From NCBI GenBank assembly GCA_001600415.1, contig BCJX01000019.1, positions 1 to 57,802 of the forward strand: DNA of 57,802 nt, written 5' to 3'. The first letter of the stretch is position 1; each line of letters starts with the position of its first letter. The notes under the pieces are model-generated. The model worked only from the letters and a program-made list of their open reading frames with translations. It ran no database searches and had not been told where the DNA came from. A program made the position numbers and the translations under genes. Below are positions 19,730 to 31,368 of the stretch, one piece after another. The stretch comes from Pascua guehoae (Eukaryota; Basidiomycota; Tremellomycetes; Trichosporonales; Trichosporonaceae).

Positions 19730-22013
19730 TTTTGGGTAGGTGGAGACCACTAATGGCAGCGTTGGAGGTGTGTTAGTGTCAGGGGTGTGTGGCGGGTGTC
19801 GGGGGGTGTGGTGGTGGAAGGAGTGGAGGAGACGGCGCAGCTGCTCGACTTGCAGACCCCGGCTGTCCAACTTCTGAACACACACGTATCTCGGGCTCTT
19901 CAACTAGACGGCCACACACTGAACACGCACTGGGACTCATCCCCCTGTGTTGTGTGTGCTGATACGGGCGATGGTCCACACTGCGGCCCGCACACCCGAG
20001 CAGCGCGCCGAAGTAGCACCGAGCAGCAGCTGCACACGTCCGTGTCCGATATGGCCCAACACAACGCTCCTTATGTGTATTGCATGGCTGCCGTGCCCGT
20101 CACGACCGTCACCGACCACGGTGCACACGGCTGTCATTGATGGAACCTCTGAAGCTTGTGTTAAGCTTCGACTGGAACAATCCCCTTTGAGCGATCCGCA
20201 AGGCACACGCCACATAATGTCCAACCCTCGTCGTCTTCGGTGGCGCCCAACGGGCAGGGGACGGCCTGCATCAGGGTCTACACCGTACATCGCCCAGCTT
20301 TGAGCGCCTTGGACGCCTCGGACGCCTTGGATCCCGCTTGACAATTGCACCTTGTCATGCCCGCCCTGCGTTACGGGTGGCGCATGCCGCACCCTTTGTC
20401 CCAGCCCAATGCAGAGGTTGAGATGCGGCTGCTCGAGCATCGGCTTCTGCGAAGGGTTCTGGGCTGTTCGCACACATGCTGCGCCGCCCAACCCTTTGCT
20501 GGGTGTACACTGTACTCTGTAACGATTAGCGCATGGGCGAGAAGATGGCCGAGGGGCTTGACGGGGCGAAGCAGTGGAATTTTTTTCTTTTCTGGTACCA
20601 GGCCCCCAAACCCAGATTGAACCCAGATATTCGGTCCCGCTGCATCTCACGCTCTTGCTCTCTTTTTACCCTTAATTCTGCCGCCCTTATCGCCCTTTAG
20701 CCCATGCAGGTGCTACCCTAATATTTCCTGGTAGGGGACCCTAAATGGAAGGGGAGCCTGGATCCTGGACATGATGATATGAGGGTGCCTCGTAAAAAAA
20801 GTTGGTCCAGCTTACGAGAAGTGCCTCCTGGGGGTGCATTGGGGTTGACGGCCCATGGGGTTCACTTGGACTCTGGGTTGTGCACAGGCTGGGCCTGATG
20901 CTGTGATGGTCATGACATGGTGGGCGTTCTGGGGATGCCTGGGGCAGGGATCTACGTGGCATGCACACTGCACATTGTGCAACATGCAACTGGCCTTGTC
21001 GGAATGGGGTGGCTCACACAATGGCCGATGGTCTGGCCCCTGCTCGCGCTGCTCATGCTGCTCGGCTCTGCGGACACGGCCGCGATGTGTGCACAAACAT
21101 GTTTATCACTTTGTCTTTGTACAAGCTCCTAGCTCGCTTTGATCCTAGCTCACTAGGTGCACCCTAGGACCCTTTTACTGGCTGTGCTAGTGGAATGGCG
21201 TTTGCACATGTGCTCCCTCCGCCGGCCACTACTGGCCGCCTGGTGTTGTAACACAGGCGCAATCGACAAGTCGGCCAGTGGTCACACATGTACCAACCAT
21301 GCAACACGCTGCCCTCATTCACCTGCCACGATGCTAGTTGCTGGCGTGAACGATGCATACCGTCTCCAGATCCCAGTGGCGATGGAAGGCTGCACGGAGC
21401 ATGGCCATGGGCCCGAGCGCGAGCACGGAGCGCAGCACGGACATGCGTGGGCTCGTAGGCAGTTCGAAATGTAGGGCCGAGGCGGGACGAGCGGGACGGA
21501 ATCACGCAAAACACCACCCACCCACTTGCACCATCACACAAAAAGTCCATCTTCTTGCATTCATTTCATTATTCATTCATTCACATCTCGTGCACGCCTC
21601 GTCGCCACCACCAATAACGACCTCGCCCCAGCGGCTTCTCGCCTCCCTCTCGTCTCGGCTCTGGCAGCTACCACCCCCCGTATCCCGGTCGCTCGATACG
21701 CAACCGCACTCTTGTGTAGGCGCTGGCGCCTGTCCCCTCGAACCGACACCGCAGTCACAGACGAAACATTCTGCACCCAGAACCGCACCGACGTGCGCAC
21801 GTACATACATCACACACGGGCCTGATACACGGCCCAGACCACCACCAGCACTCGCTCTCCACCGTCTGTCGCAGCATTCGCCAACGGGTGCTCGACACAT
21901 TTACTCCTGCTCCGCCTGGTCGACCACCCAACCCCTGCACTTTCACATCACACTGCACTACACTGCACCCCTCATCCCCGCTCGCACCACCAGCCAGCTG
22001 CCAGCCCAGCACG
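19730..22013. other. Intergenic region, 2.3 kb
   Basis: No gene is supported. A frame at 20345-20620 reads PALRYGW..VEMRLLEHRLLRRVLGC, faintly like the C-terminal end of LINE reverse transcriptases, but it is short and isolated. A hairpin-like pair TCGTAA/TTACGA lies near 20791-20817. The final 500 bases are CA/CT-rich and probably form the leader of the gene at 22014. Confidence 0.45.
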
Positions 22014-24879
22014 ATGGGTCTCCTCTCGTTTCCCCGTCAAAAGCGCCCCGCGGCGGCGACGACCCACACCCACGACGACTCGACACGCCCCCGCCCCCGC
22101 TCGACGAGCACTGCACGCCTCTCACGCCCGCGCCGCAAGTCGTGCTCTGTAGCAGACTCTGCCGCGCTGATCGCATTCGACGAACCGCCTCCTCTCCCCG
22201 CCTTCCGACCGCGCACAATGTCGCTCCCGCGCGCCGACGCCGACGATGACGATGCGCGGCCCACACTCGTTTTCGACACTCGTTCGTATACGCCGTCCAC
22301 TACAAACGTACCCCCCCTCCCCCCCATGCCCGTCTCCACCGTCGCCCTCGCCGAAACTCACCTCCGCCAACGCCCCCGCTCCTCCCGCCGCCCCATGAGC
22401 AACTATACATGCGAACTCCCGCCAGGCGCCGCCGAGCCCGTCATCTTTGACAGAGACGCACTCCGCGCCGCCAACGCCGTCGTCCATGGCCGCTCCGTCA
22501 GTCTCCCGGCTGCCGAGACCATGCTCGCCGTGCGGAAACCCGCCCACGCCGTGGTGAGTACTTTTTTTTTTTTCCTGCCCGCGTCTCGGATCTCTCCATA
22601 TCGGTCTCGGTTTGGTTGTCCCGGTTGCCGGTGCGGGCCGGCGGCGGTGGCGCTGTGCTTGTTTTGTGAGATGGGACAAGCTCGGCCTTGGCTGGGCGGG
22701 GTCTGGTTCCAATGCCCAAACGATGTGGACGTACTCCCTGGCAAGGCAGGAGGAGCGGCCAACGTGAAGGCCCTCTTACCTGATGCTTTGAGAGGGTGAT
22801 GGGTGCCAGACCCAGGGCAAATCTGGGGACTGGCGGAACAAGTGTTAGACTGCTATTTTGGAGCTTGTGGAGTGATTTGGGGGCTAGACACAGGGAAAAA
22901 GGACAATGGCCTCTAGGGTCCCCCATTTATGGCCACAAGATGGACATTGAGAGACAAGAGGCCAATGAGGCAAAGAGGCCAGGCAGTCGTGCGGCTCAGT
23001 TGTGGATGGTTCAGGCACCGTGGGCAGGGCAGGACAAAAAAAAAAGGACGCCACCCAGATTGTGAAAAAGGAGAATCAAAAATCCATCAATTGCGCAGGC
23101 ACAGGCGGCCGTGCAGAGCAGCGCCGAGAGCTGCACAGGTGCATCGGATCGCAGCCCCAGTGCAATGTATTGCGGCGCAGTGCGGGGCAGGTGGTGTGTG
23201 GGCCTTGGTGGGACCTTGCCAACTGTCAACTGCGTCGCCTCTTTAAACATGTCACGGATCATGCCTCGTCCAAAGCGTCCTCCTGTCTTGGCAAAAACCC
23301 ACCCACCCACCCACCCAACTACTGCGACTCGTCGCACTAGTATCCACGTAGTCTACACAGCCTCTACTTGTACTTGCACACCAACCACCCGCATTCACAC
23401 ACCAACGACAAAAACGCTCGGGTGGCTCTCATCTCACGGGCATTTTGCTATGCCTCGTTGGGATTAGGGCAATTGCGGACCACAAGCCACTGTCGTCACA
23501 TGCGACGACCCAGCCCACCTGGCCACCACCACCACCTATCAACACACTTTCAACACCTTGTTCACCCGATCCCACACTTTCCAACTCCATCGTCTCACTC
23601 TTGTCCATTCTCCCATTCCCATCGCTCACAACCTCCCTAGTCGCAAATAATGTCTCCCAACGCTACACCGATGGGCCCGCCGCCCGCGGTCCCACCACGG
23701 TCTCGCCTGCGCGCCCTCCATGCCACACCGGTCAACCTCGATGCAAAGCTGCCTGTGGTGGCGTCGGCGGAAACCTTGGCGCGGGCCACTATCGCGACTC
23801 GTCCGTTTGTCCTCGACGTTGCACCGGCGGCCGAGCCATCAGACGTGTCCGACGACGAAGAACCCGTCACTGAAGTGATCCGGTTCCGCCCCGTCCACCG
23901 TAAACGCTCGTCCATGTCGTCGTCTGTCGACCTTGACTCGCGCGACCCATACAAGATTCGCGACGGACGCGAACCGCGCAAGGCCTCGTCGGGCGTGTAC
24001 ACTCGTACGTTTTTGTCGGAACCATTCCGCAAGTTTGGATTCCCAAAGCTAACAATTGCAGCACGGACATTTGCTGGCCCTCTCGGGTCGCAACCGTCGT
24101 CGCCCGGTCCTTCGTCTCCTACCACACCGACCTCGCCAGGAAGCGTGACCCGCCTCGCACCATCGCTGCACGGGCGTACTCTGAGTGGGTTTAAGCGTCT
24201 CTCCAGCGCGATCGCCACCAGCTACGCGGGCGGCAGCTACACAGGCAGCACGCCCATGATGCCCTCCATCTCGAGTCCCATGCCCGCGCGCACCAGCAGT
24301 CTAAATGCAACGGCGCCCGCTTCGTCTGGATCTGTGTCGCAGTTTGGCGCTCTGTCGCAGCGTGCTTCCTACTCTACAATGCCAAGCCGGCCGCCGCTGC
24401 CGACCCTGGTCACGTCCCCCGTATCCACGCGCGAGCACTCGACACTTGGCTCATCGTCCATGTCGACGCCATCGCTCTCGTCCAACGGCCACTCTGGCAG
24501 CGGCCACTCGCGCTCGGTTTCCCAGCACGTTTCGCGCCCCAGCTACTCGCACTCGGCCTCGTCCGCCAGTCCACCCGGCACGCCCACCACCCCCACGTCT
24601 CTGGGCGCCCACAGCCCTGGGTCGGTGGGCATGGGCATCATTGCTTCCGACGACGGCCACAAGCGTCTGAGCGTCGAGGACGCAGAAGTCGCTGCCAAGG
24701 CGACTCGCACCCGCGCTGAGCCTCCCGCACCCCTCTCCCTCGCCTCACCCCCGGCCATCCCCGCCGCCTGTCCCACCACCCCCGTCTCGCCCGGAGCCCC
24801 CAAGCGCGCCCGCCGCAAGCCCGTCCCGCGTCTTGAGGACGACCTCGTCCAGCGCCTCCAGGAGCTCGAGGCCAACTGA
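22014..24879 (+). CDS. Ser/Pro-rich uncharacterised protein
   Basis: Proposed exons are 22014-22553, 23641-24004 and 24062-24879, giving 573 residues. Exon 1 starts at an ATG after a CA-rich leader and stops at a GTGAGT donor. The intron at 24005-24061 (GTACGT..CTAACAATTGCAG) is clear although its 57 bases keep the frame open. The sequence is Ser/Pro/Thr-rich with basic patches (RSRLRALHATPVN; VHRKRSS; KRARRKPVPRLEDDL) and ends VQRLQELEAN. No membrane segment or known domain is visible, and it looks largely disordered. The uncertain point is the 1,087-base first intron. Its acceptor CTCAC..CCTAG joins exactly in phase, but the ATG at 23650 also has a leader-like upstream region, so two genes are possible. 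Confidence 0.6.
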
Positions 24880-25913
24880 GCTGGCCCAAGCTGCCCCAGG
24901 CCAGGCTGGCCCAAGCCCAGTCTTGACGAACTCTCGAGTGCTCTCGAGCGCATTCATCCGAACCCTCAAAACCCAGTGTCTCATTCCCCCGCATTCTCTC
25001 CCTCAGCGCATCCCCCCATGGGCCCACGCTCACTGCATGTTGTATATTTGTCACCACCTCCTACTTAGACTACACCCTTACTAGTACATACATTATGCGG
25101 ATGACATGGCCCCACGCGCCCACAGTTACCTGGCACCGAACGAACCGCAAAGCGCAGCAATATGACGAGTGCTTGCGCTTGCGATGGTGCCTGAAATGTC
25201 ATTCGAGTCGCAGTCAGGGACGAGCGGCGTCATCAGAGGGTCGCACAATGTCGCCCGTGATCGTCCGTCTGCGACCGAGCCAGTCACCGGTCACCGATCG
25301 CGGCCGAGCGGCCGAGCTTGGCAAAAATCGGTCGTGCCACATGGCACGCACGTTGCTGAAGTATGGATACCACGCGACGCCACATCTCGACAGCTCGACA
25401 ACGCTCACCCACCCCCGTCACCGTCCCACTGCAGCACGCAGCACGCAGCATATGCATGCATGTATATGCATGGCCAGGCTGCATGGCCAGGCCTTGGTGA
25501 CGACCATGCTGCTCCATCGCAGCATCACCGGCCACAGGCCACGGGCCACGCACGCGACACCTCGAACCAGACACCGCGGACAGCCCCCGTCTCCGACTCT
25601 CTCAACACCGACCAAGCGTCACAAAGGCCCTCGGGCTCGCCGCGCTCGTGCGCCAACGTCGGACCTCGAGTCTGGGAGGTTTGGGACAGGTCGCGAGTCG
25701 AGCACGAGCCGGGGCTGGGGGACGGGGTTGACATCGCGGTAGTTTGCTCTGACTGGGCTGGGGGTGGTAGGTGGTTGACTGTCCTGTCGTGCTCGTGCTG
25801 GTCGTTGCAGGCCATGTATACTAAAGTGGTGGCTCTTGGTGGGGGCTCAGGCTGGGTGGAGATTTGCTTGGTCGAGTTGTCGGTCCGGTTCGGTTGTTGT
25901 GCTTGAGGGTGTA

Positions 25914-26165
25914 GGTGTGACAGGAAGGTATTGGGACTGCCACCTGGACGGTCGCATGCGATGTTGGGCATGGACACTCTGTACCAATCTGATGGTGCCA
26001 GAAAGGCACTGTGCGTCATGGTAATGTCTACCACATCGTAATGTCCACCATGCACGTCAACGACTGCAGCCTCGAGACAAGGGTGGGAGATGGCATCTCC
26101 TGTATGAGACCCGTGTGTGCGCCCGAGCTCAATGTGGCAGTCTCAAGACTCTCCGGTCACACCTG
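25914..26165. mobile_element. MITE copy 2
   Basis: The right end CTCAATGTGGCAGTCTCAAG...CACCTG is followed by TA. The left end GGTGTGACAGGAAGGTATTG is preceded by TA and is more diverged. The conserved centre (GGACACTCTGTACCAAT) is in reverse orientation relative to copies 1 and 3. Length about 252 bases; no open frame of note. Confidence 0.7.
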
Positions 26166-26185
26166 TAGCCGATGATGCCTTTATA

Positions 26186-26259
26186 CAGGGGTATCCCGAA
26201 GTCGTGAAAGTGCCGCAGTGAGGCTCGAGCGCGTGGCAGTCTCGTGACTTTCCTAACTG
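26186..26259. mobile_element. Internally deleted MITE, inverted ends only
   Basis: 74 bases: CAGGGGTATCCCGAAGTCGT at the left and TGGCAGTCTCGTGACTTTCC then TAACTG at the right, with TA on both sides. The central third of the family element is missing, so the two inverted ends nearly abut. Confidence 0.65.
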
Positions 26260-26345
26260 TAGCTCTTTGAACACTCGGATTACTGGCGGCCCGACTGGGC
26301 GTGAACCGACTTTTGCATTCGGGAGTCGCGTTTGATCGGTGCATA

Positions 26346-26549
26346 CAGGTGTGTCCGAAAAGTCATGAAACTACTACATTAAGCTCGGCGCGTATGCAGG
26401 GCGACACGCTGGACCTGTGGGATACAACAAGCAGGAAACACCAGTGTGCCCACTTGCTCGACCATTGCATTGGTCTGGAGAGTGTCCATGTGCAACTTTG
26501 ACTGGACCCAGCTCAAAGTGGCAGTCTCAGGACTTTCCGGACGCACCTG
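26346..26549. mobile_element. MITE copy 3 (well preserved)
   Basis: 204 bases bounded by CAGGTGTGTCCGAAAAGTCA and TGACTTTCCGGACGCACCTG-like ends (the actual right end reads AGGACTTTCCGG then ACGCACCTG), both next to TA. Inverted homology extends about 40 bases inward (CTACTACATTAAGCTCGG versus AGCTCAAAGTGGCAG). The centre CCATTGCATTGGTCTGGAG is in forward orientation. Confidence 0.85.
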
Positions 26550-27331
26550 TATGGCTGGCCTAGTGTGGGCGGACATGTTTGACAACCATATCTTCGGGTC
26601 CTCGTGATTGGCCTCGCTTATGTTTACACTCGATATGAAACTTTGTGCCGTCGTTGGAGAGTGATCAAGGCGTTTAGTTCCAAATGTATTATTACGACTT
26701 GGGAGCACTGCCAACAAGAACCGCTAAACGCGTGCCACATTGCCAAGCTTCGCAACACGACGCTGTTGCAAACAACGCATTTAAGAGTGCCTTCCCCAGA
26801 AAGTGCTCAAGGAGTTTAATGGCGACAAAACGTGAAAATTATTTGTCTCCAACAGGGATTCTATCTAGTTTGAGGAACTTGCCTCGGGGATGGCTGGGAT
26901 GAGAACCGGTGCTCGGCGATGGAGGGGGTCGAAGACAAGAGGGACAAGTGTAAAGGGGACAGTGAGGGCGAGTGATTTCTCGGTTAGCTGCACGGGAACC
27001 GGAGACGAGGAGGGGGGGGGGGTGGTTCGTCTAGAGTAAAGGAGTGAGGAACTGAGGGGCTGGCAGCGAGGCGGCGAGGCAACGAGGTAGCAAGGCAGCG
27101 GGGCGGCTACTGTAGGCAGCGAGGGGGGCTTTCACTGGGCTACGCCATCCAAGATCGCATACCCGCCGCAAATAAAATTACATACATTGTTTCGTTGTTC
27201 ATTGTACATGTACAGAAAGCTCGCCCTCTCGTCTCATCGCGCTCTCTAACGACTCGGGCCGGACTGGGGGGTGGGTGCCTCTGTCGTGTCATCGGCTGGA
27301 CCTCGCAACCGCGCCTCCAAAAGCTGCAATG

Positions 27332-28003
27332 TCAGCTCTTGTTGCTATTCAGGCTATGCCGATACTTGCTCTCAGGAGAATCCCATACGTTCGGTCCCCA
27401 GTTCTTCCACTTGAGGTCGGGGTCGTTGAAGCCTGCGCAAGCAAGCGCACATGAGTCGGTCCGGGTACTGCCGTGGACAGCCGCTCGGATGTCAATGTAC
27501 GAGCAATGCCCCACCTCTGGAGAATGCTCTTCGGCCATGCAGCTCGTTGCCCAAATGGAGCCACACATGTCACCCGTGTATGCCAAGGCCTGAAGAATGA
27601 TTTTTTCGACCAGAACCGCAACGGCCGTCTGGTCGAACGTCTCGATTTCATGGTTGTCGTTGGACACAAACTTAAAGGTGAACACGAAGCCGATCTTGTC
27701 GTCGAGGTTGGTGGGAAGGAGGTGATAGCCATAGCGCCGATTCTCCTCGATTGCCGTGCTCATGTCCCAGGCAAACTGAGAAACACGGTCCTCCCCGAAC
27801 TTGTGGACTAATGAATCCTTTTCAGGTGTCCTCTCGAGGGTTCGATAACAGCGGTAGATGAAGGAGAGGGGTTCATACTGGGTATACCCCAGTCCAGCCA
27901 CGGTGAGGTAATCTTCGTCCTCATCATCCGCGCGACGAGTGGGTCGAGCGTGGACATTCGAAATGAGAAGTGACAGGAAAGGGAGGAGGTGAAGAACCCT
28001 CAT
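27332..28003 (-). CDS. Secreted protein of unknown function (223 residues)
   Basis: A single open frame from ATG 28003 to TGA 27334-27332. The N-terminus is a signal peptide (MRVLHLLPFLSLLISNVHA) followed by RPTRR, a possible Kex2-type site, and an acidic DDEDEDYL segment. The mature part has about six cysteines, most in the second half (DMCGSIWATSCMAEE; GHCSYID; DSCALACAG), and ends WKNWGPNVWDSPESKYRHSL. It is not GPI-anchored and no known domain is recognised. A 36-base in-frame stretch (GTACCC...TTGCGCAG, encoding TRTDSCALACAG) could be a mini-intron, but its donor is weak. A CATAAAAG box lies about 115 bases upstream. Confidence 0.8.
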   Translation of the reverse strand: MRVLHLLPFLSLLISNVHARPTRRADDEDEDYLTVAGLGYTQYEPLSFIYRCYRTLERTPEKDSLVHKFGEDRVSQFAWDMSTAIEENRRYGYHLLPTNLDDKIGFVFTFKFVSNDNHEIETFDQTAVAVLVEKIILQALAYTGDMCGSIWATSCMAEEHSPEVGHCSYIDIRAAVHGSTRTDSCALACAGFNDPDLKWKNWGPNVWDSPESKYRHSLNSNKS

Positions 28004-28117
28004 AATCGATTGTGTCGGTTTGTGAGACTGCGAAACGTAGGCACGGCCAAATGTGAGGGTTGGCGGGTCGCGGGTGTCAGAGGTTCTGGGAGTCCTTAGA
28101 CGTTGGTACGGCCTTGT

Positions 28118-28125
28118 CTTTTATG
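28118..28125 (-). promoter_or_regulatory. TATA-like box CATAAAAG
   Basis: On the minus strand 115 bases before the ATG at 28003. The same octamer stands about 145 bases before the secreted-protein gene at 31369. Confidence 0.45.
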
Positions 28126-28546
28126 CTTTTCCGACACCCTGTTCAACTTGATTGTGTTCCCAAGAGGTGGGACTGGAGTTTGGGACAATAGCCCAGACGT
28201 GAGTGCAGTGCAGAGCGTATTACACAGCATGGCACCGCAGTGGTCTAGCAGACGTCATGGAGTGAACAGTGCATAGCACGGTGAATGAAATTGAAGCACA
28301 TTCAAGCATTGTGGTTGCGAGCAGGCCTGTTCGTTGCTGTGTGTCCCTCTTTAATAGACCACCTAGGTCCATTGCTATCTGATACAGGAGCGACCTATGC
28401 TTAACGACCACACACGGCAATGTGACGAGTTCAAGCAAGCTATATATGTGAAACGAGAGGGGACAGACAGCGTTGGCTGCGCTATTGTCCTGGTGGAGAC
28501 GTGGAGCGGGCAGAGAGGGGTTCGATCCGATAGGGTGCAGCAACTA

Positions 28547-28742
28547 CAGGTGTGTCAAGATAGTCGTGAGACTGCCACATTGATCTTGGGTGCACGCTCA
28601 CGCAGGAAATGCAGGGCACAACGAGTAGGGAACATCACTGTTGTCACCTGCCGTGCTGTTGTTTGGTTGGTAGAGTGCCTATGCGCAGCTTCGCCTGGCT
28701 CGAGCAGAATGCGGTAGTCTCATGACTTCCGAGATGCACCTG
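28547..28742. mobile_element. MITE copy 4
   Basis: 196 bases. Left end CAGGTGTGTCAAGATAGTCG follows TA. The right end GTAGTCTCATGACTTCCGAG then ATGCACCTG is followed by AG, so that side of the TA duplication has mutated. The centre (GGTAGAGTGCCTATGCGCAG) is forward and diverged. Confidence 0.75.
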
Positions 28743-28959
28743 AGTTGTGGAAGAGTACGTTATACATTCGCCGAGGATATCTACATCTCCCATGCTCCCT
28801 TGTGTAAATTGTCACCGAATGTACCAGGTTCAATGTCAGGATTACTGCAGAGGGTGGTTGTAGCACAATGGTTTGCAAATGGAATGAGGCGAAGGGTAGC
28901 ATGTGGCAGTGGAGCGAGCATCACAGCTGTCGGCGCTGGCGTTGTTGTGAGTGCCAGCA

Positions 28960-29035
28960 CAGCAAGCATAACCAGCACAGCAAGCACAGTAATCACGGCA
29001 AACACAACAAGCACAGCAAGCACAGCAAGCACCAT
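28960..29035. repeat. CAGCAAGCA-type tandem repeat
   Basis: About eight imperfect 9-base units (AGCAAGCAC, AACACAACA variants). No gene is associated. Confidence 0.75.
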
Positions 29036-31219
29036 TCACACACAATAACTGTGAGCACTTCACAAACTCTGCATATATCCAGAAAGTGGAACGGGATTAA
29101 TCTTTGGAGGAAACGTCGAGGCTCGGCCTCACTGCGCTGCCATAGCATAGAAGTTTAATGGGGTGCCTCACACAGCACCGTCGACCCAGGCCGGTCGAGT
29201 TCTCGAGGACAGGGACATAGAGCTGCCAGGAGATTCTGGCCAGAATACATCCTGGTGTCCATGGAAATGGTCGCACGGCTCATTGCAAACACATGGAAGG
29301 CAAGACGCAAGAACCTGCGGTGCATGCGCAAACTGCCCCACGACAGCACGCCATACGACCAAAGATCCAACGCGTATGGGCACACGCCGCGACGTCCCAC
29401 CGTATCGCACGTGTTTCTGCAGCCGACAACTCCGTGACCCCCGCTCCTCCGTGCAGACGGTGCTCCGCGGGCTCGGCGGACGGCCTTGGCCACGCAAGCT
29501 TGGCAAGGAACAGAGTTGAAACACAACGCGTCGCTTGCGTCGCCTCCTGGGCGCCTAGAGCAGGCGCCAGAAAAACCTGTCAAGATGTCACCTGCGTCGA
29601 CTTTGGCGCAATCACGCGTCGGCGCCTCGCACCTCGCACCCCGGCACGTCGACCGATCGGGTCCCCATGGGCGAGTGTACTGTACGCGAGGGTGCCGTAT
29701 CTGCCGTGCCTGTGGCACATGGTAATACACGATGCAAGACGTGGGCGATATCTGAATGTGGCGCGAGCTGTGGAGCGTGTGGCGCCGTGGCGTTGTGGCG
29801 TTTTGTGGCGCCCAATCGAGCGAGTGGTGACGTGACTCCACCAACACCAACGGGCGATGGAACGTTTTGCTTGTGCCCCACGTTTTTTTAAAAAGAGGCT
29901 AGCAGTTTGGCGCTACGGTGACACAGGCACAGATGAGATTGAAGCCGACCTGGTGTGGGTGGACCAGGTACATAATGAGTAATCGGTGTCGGAGGATGGG
30001 TTCAGAAGGTGCTTTGCTGCGGGGTTTTCTTGGGCGGGTGTTCCTCGCTTGGCACATTGACGCGTCGGGCGTAGAGGTGCATGCGCAGTGTGGTAGAGAG
30101 GATGAAGAGAACGTGTCGCGTATGCTCAGGTGCCCCTTGTGGCCTGCCGACTTTCCCAACCAGTTCTTGGTGACTTGGGAGCCTTGTATTACCACTATAC
30201 GAGCCATACGCGCCACCATGTCTGATATGTACGCTCTCTGTCACAGCAGCCGCTGCCTTCAGGAGGCACACGCAATGATGGAAAAGACGGCCCAATAGGT
30301 TCCGAACCTCGCCTGTATGCGACCGCCATCAACGCACGTCCTCGCTTTGATCGTCTTAAGCTTCAAGAGCGTGTTACCGACGCGTCTTGTGGCTGAAGCT
30401 TTGGAGGTGGCTGGCATATCAATCGAAGGAACGGGTCCAAACGTCGACCCTAGGACACACGCCACACGTCATCGGTTTGTCACACTAGTGGCGCAGGAAC
30501 ACACTCGTCCTCCAACTGTCTTTGACATACTGTGCTCATGTTTGTGGCGGCCTTGTGGGCAGACATGTGGCCGTACTGGGTCAAGACAGGGCCAGGATGT
30601 TCTTTGTTGGGTCGTGTTGTAACTAGGCATATGGACCAGCCAAGCTGTCTCCCTGCTTGGCTCGTCTAAACTGTTCTGCGCTTATCTCGTCTTGGCTGCC
30701 CTCTCCCTGACTCGCGTGTCAATATCTGTAGATGTGGCGATTGCCCGATAGCCCTGCACAGTTGGCGAGGAACGATCTCAGCCTCCACTCCTGTTCATTC
30801 ACATTCACTTTCTCCCTGCTGAATCTAGGATGTGCTCTGTCATCTCTCCGATGTCTCCCCCAACAGATGACTGATGTTGACTGCTTTCCCTTCATGTCTC
30901 ACGGTGTTTGCATCTTTTGCGTTCTTGGTAGCTCAACGCCTCTTGCCCTCTTCGTCTCAAACTCTGGCGCTACCCTTTGGATCTCTCTTTCGTGTATTGT
31001 CGTCTGGGTCACGTCTTCGGCGTCGTGCCATCGGCATCCCGATCTCCCCGCCTCTTCCATGGGGGCTTGCCTTCTCCTCCGACCTCTTGCTTCCCTGTTG
31101 CCCGTCTGCTCTCGTCCTCTGCCTATTGCCCACCTTCTCGCCATCTCTCTTTGGCTCCCCCAACACTCCTTCTCTGTTTCTTGCCCATGTTTGTACCGGC
31201 AGACCTGGCTCAACAATAA

Positions 31220-31227
31220 CATAAAAG
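31220..31227 (+). promoter_or_regulatory. TATA-like box CATAAAAG
   Basis: Lies 149 bases before the ATG at 31369 and is followed by a long CT/CA-rich leader. Same octamer as upstream of the gene at 28003. Confidence 0.45.
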
Positions 31228-31368
31228 GGGGTGCCAACACGCTCTCTCTCTCTCTTCATCCAACACTCGCTCTCGCCTCCTTCAGCCAACACAACACACA
31301 CTCTTTTACTCTCCCCCCCCCCTCTACATCCTCCTCTTGGACCCACCACCCACATACTCGCTTTAATA

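Larger units (their letters stand above)
24880..27331. other. Intergenic region with a MITE cluster
   Basis: 2.45 kb without a supported gene. It carries three elements of the MITE family between 25914 and 26549, a G10 run near 27010, and the 3' flank of the secreted-protein gene ending at 27332. Confidence 0.55.
28004..31368. other. Intergenic region, 3.4 kb
   Basis: No gene is supported. It holds MITE copy 4 (28547-28742), an imperfect CAGCAAGCA tandem repeat (28960-29035), and an open frame at 29918-30298 (126 residues) with HAQCGREDEENVSRMLRCPLW, a spacing faintly like the terminal zinc motif of some retroelements but without support elsewhere. The last ~600 bases are pyrimidine-rich and lead into the gene at 31369. 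Confidence 0.45.

Noticed and set aside
25169..25906. 245-residue plus-strand frame
   Set aside because: No codon bias, no signal peptide or domain, and overlapping frames of similar quality on both strands; it is intergenic.
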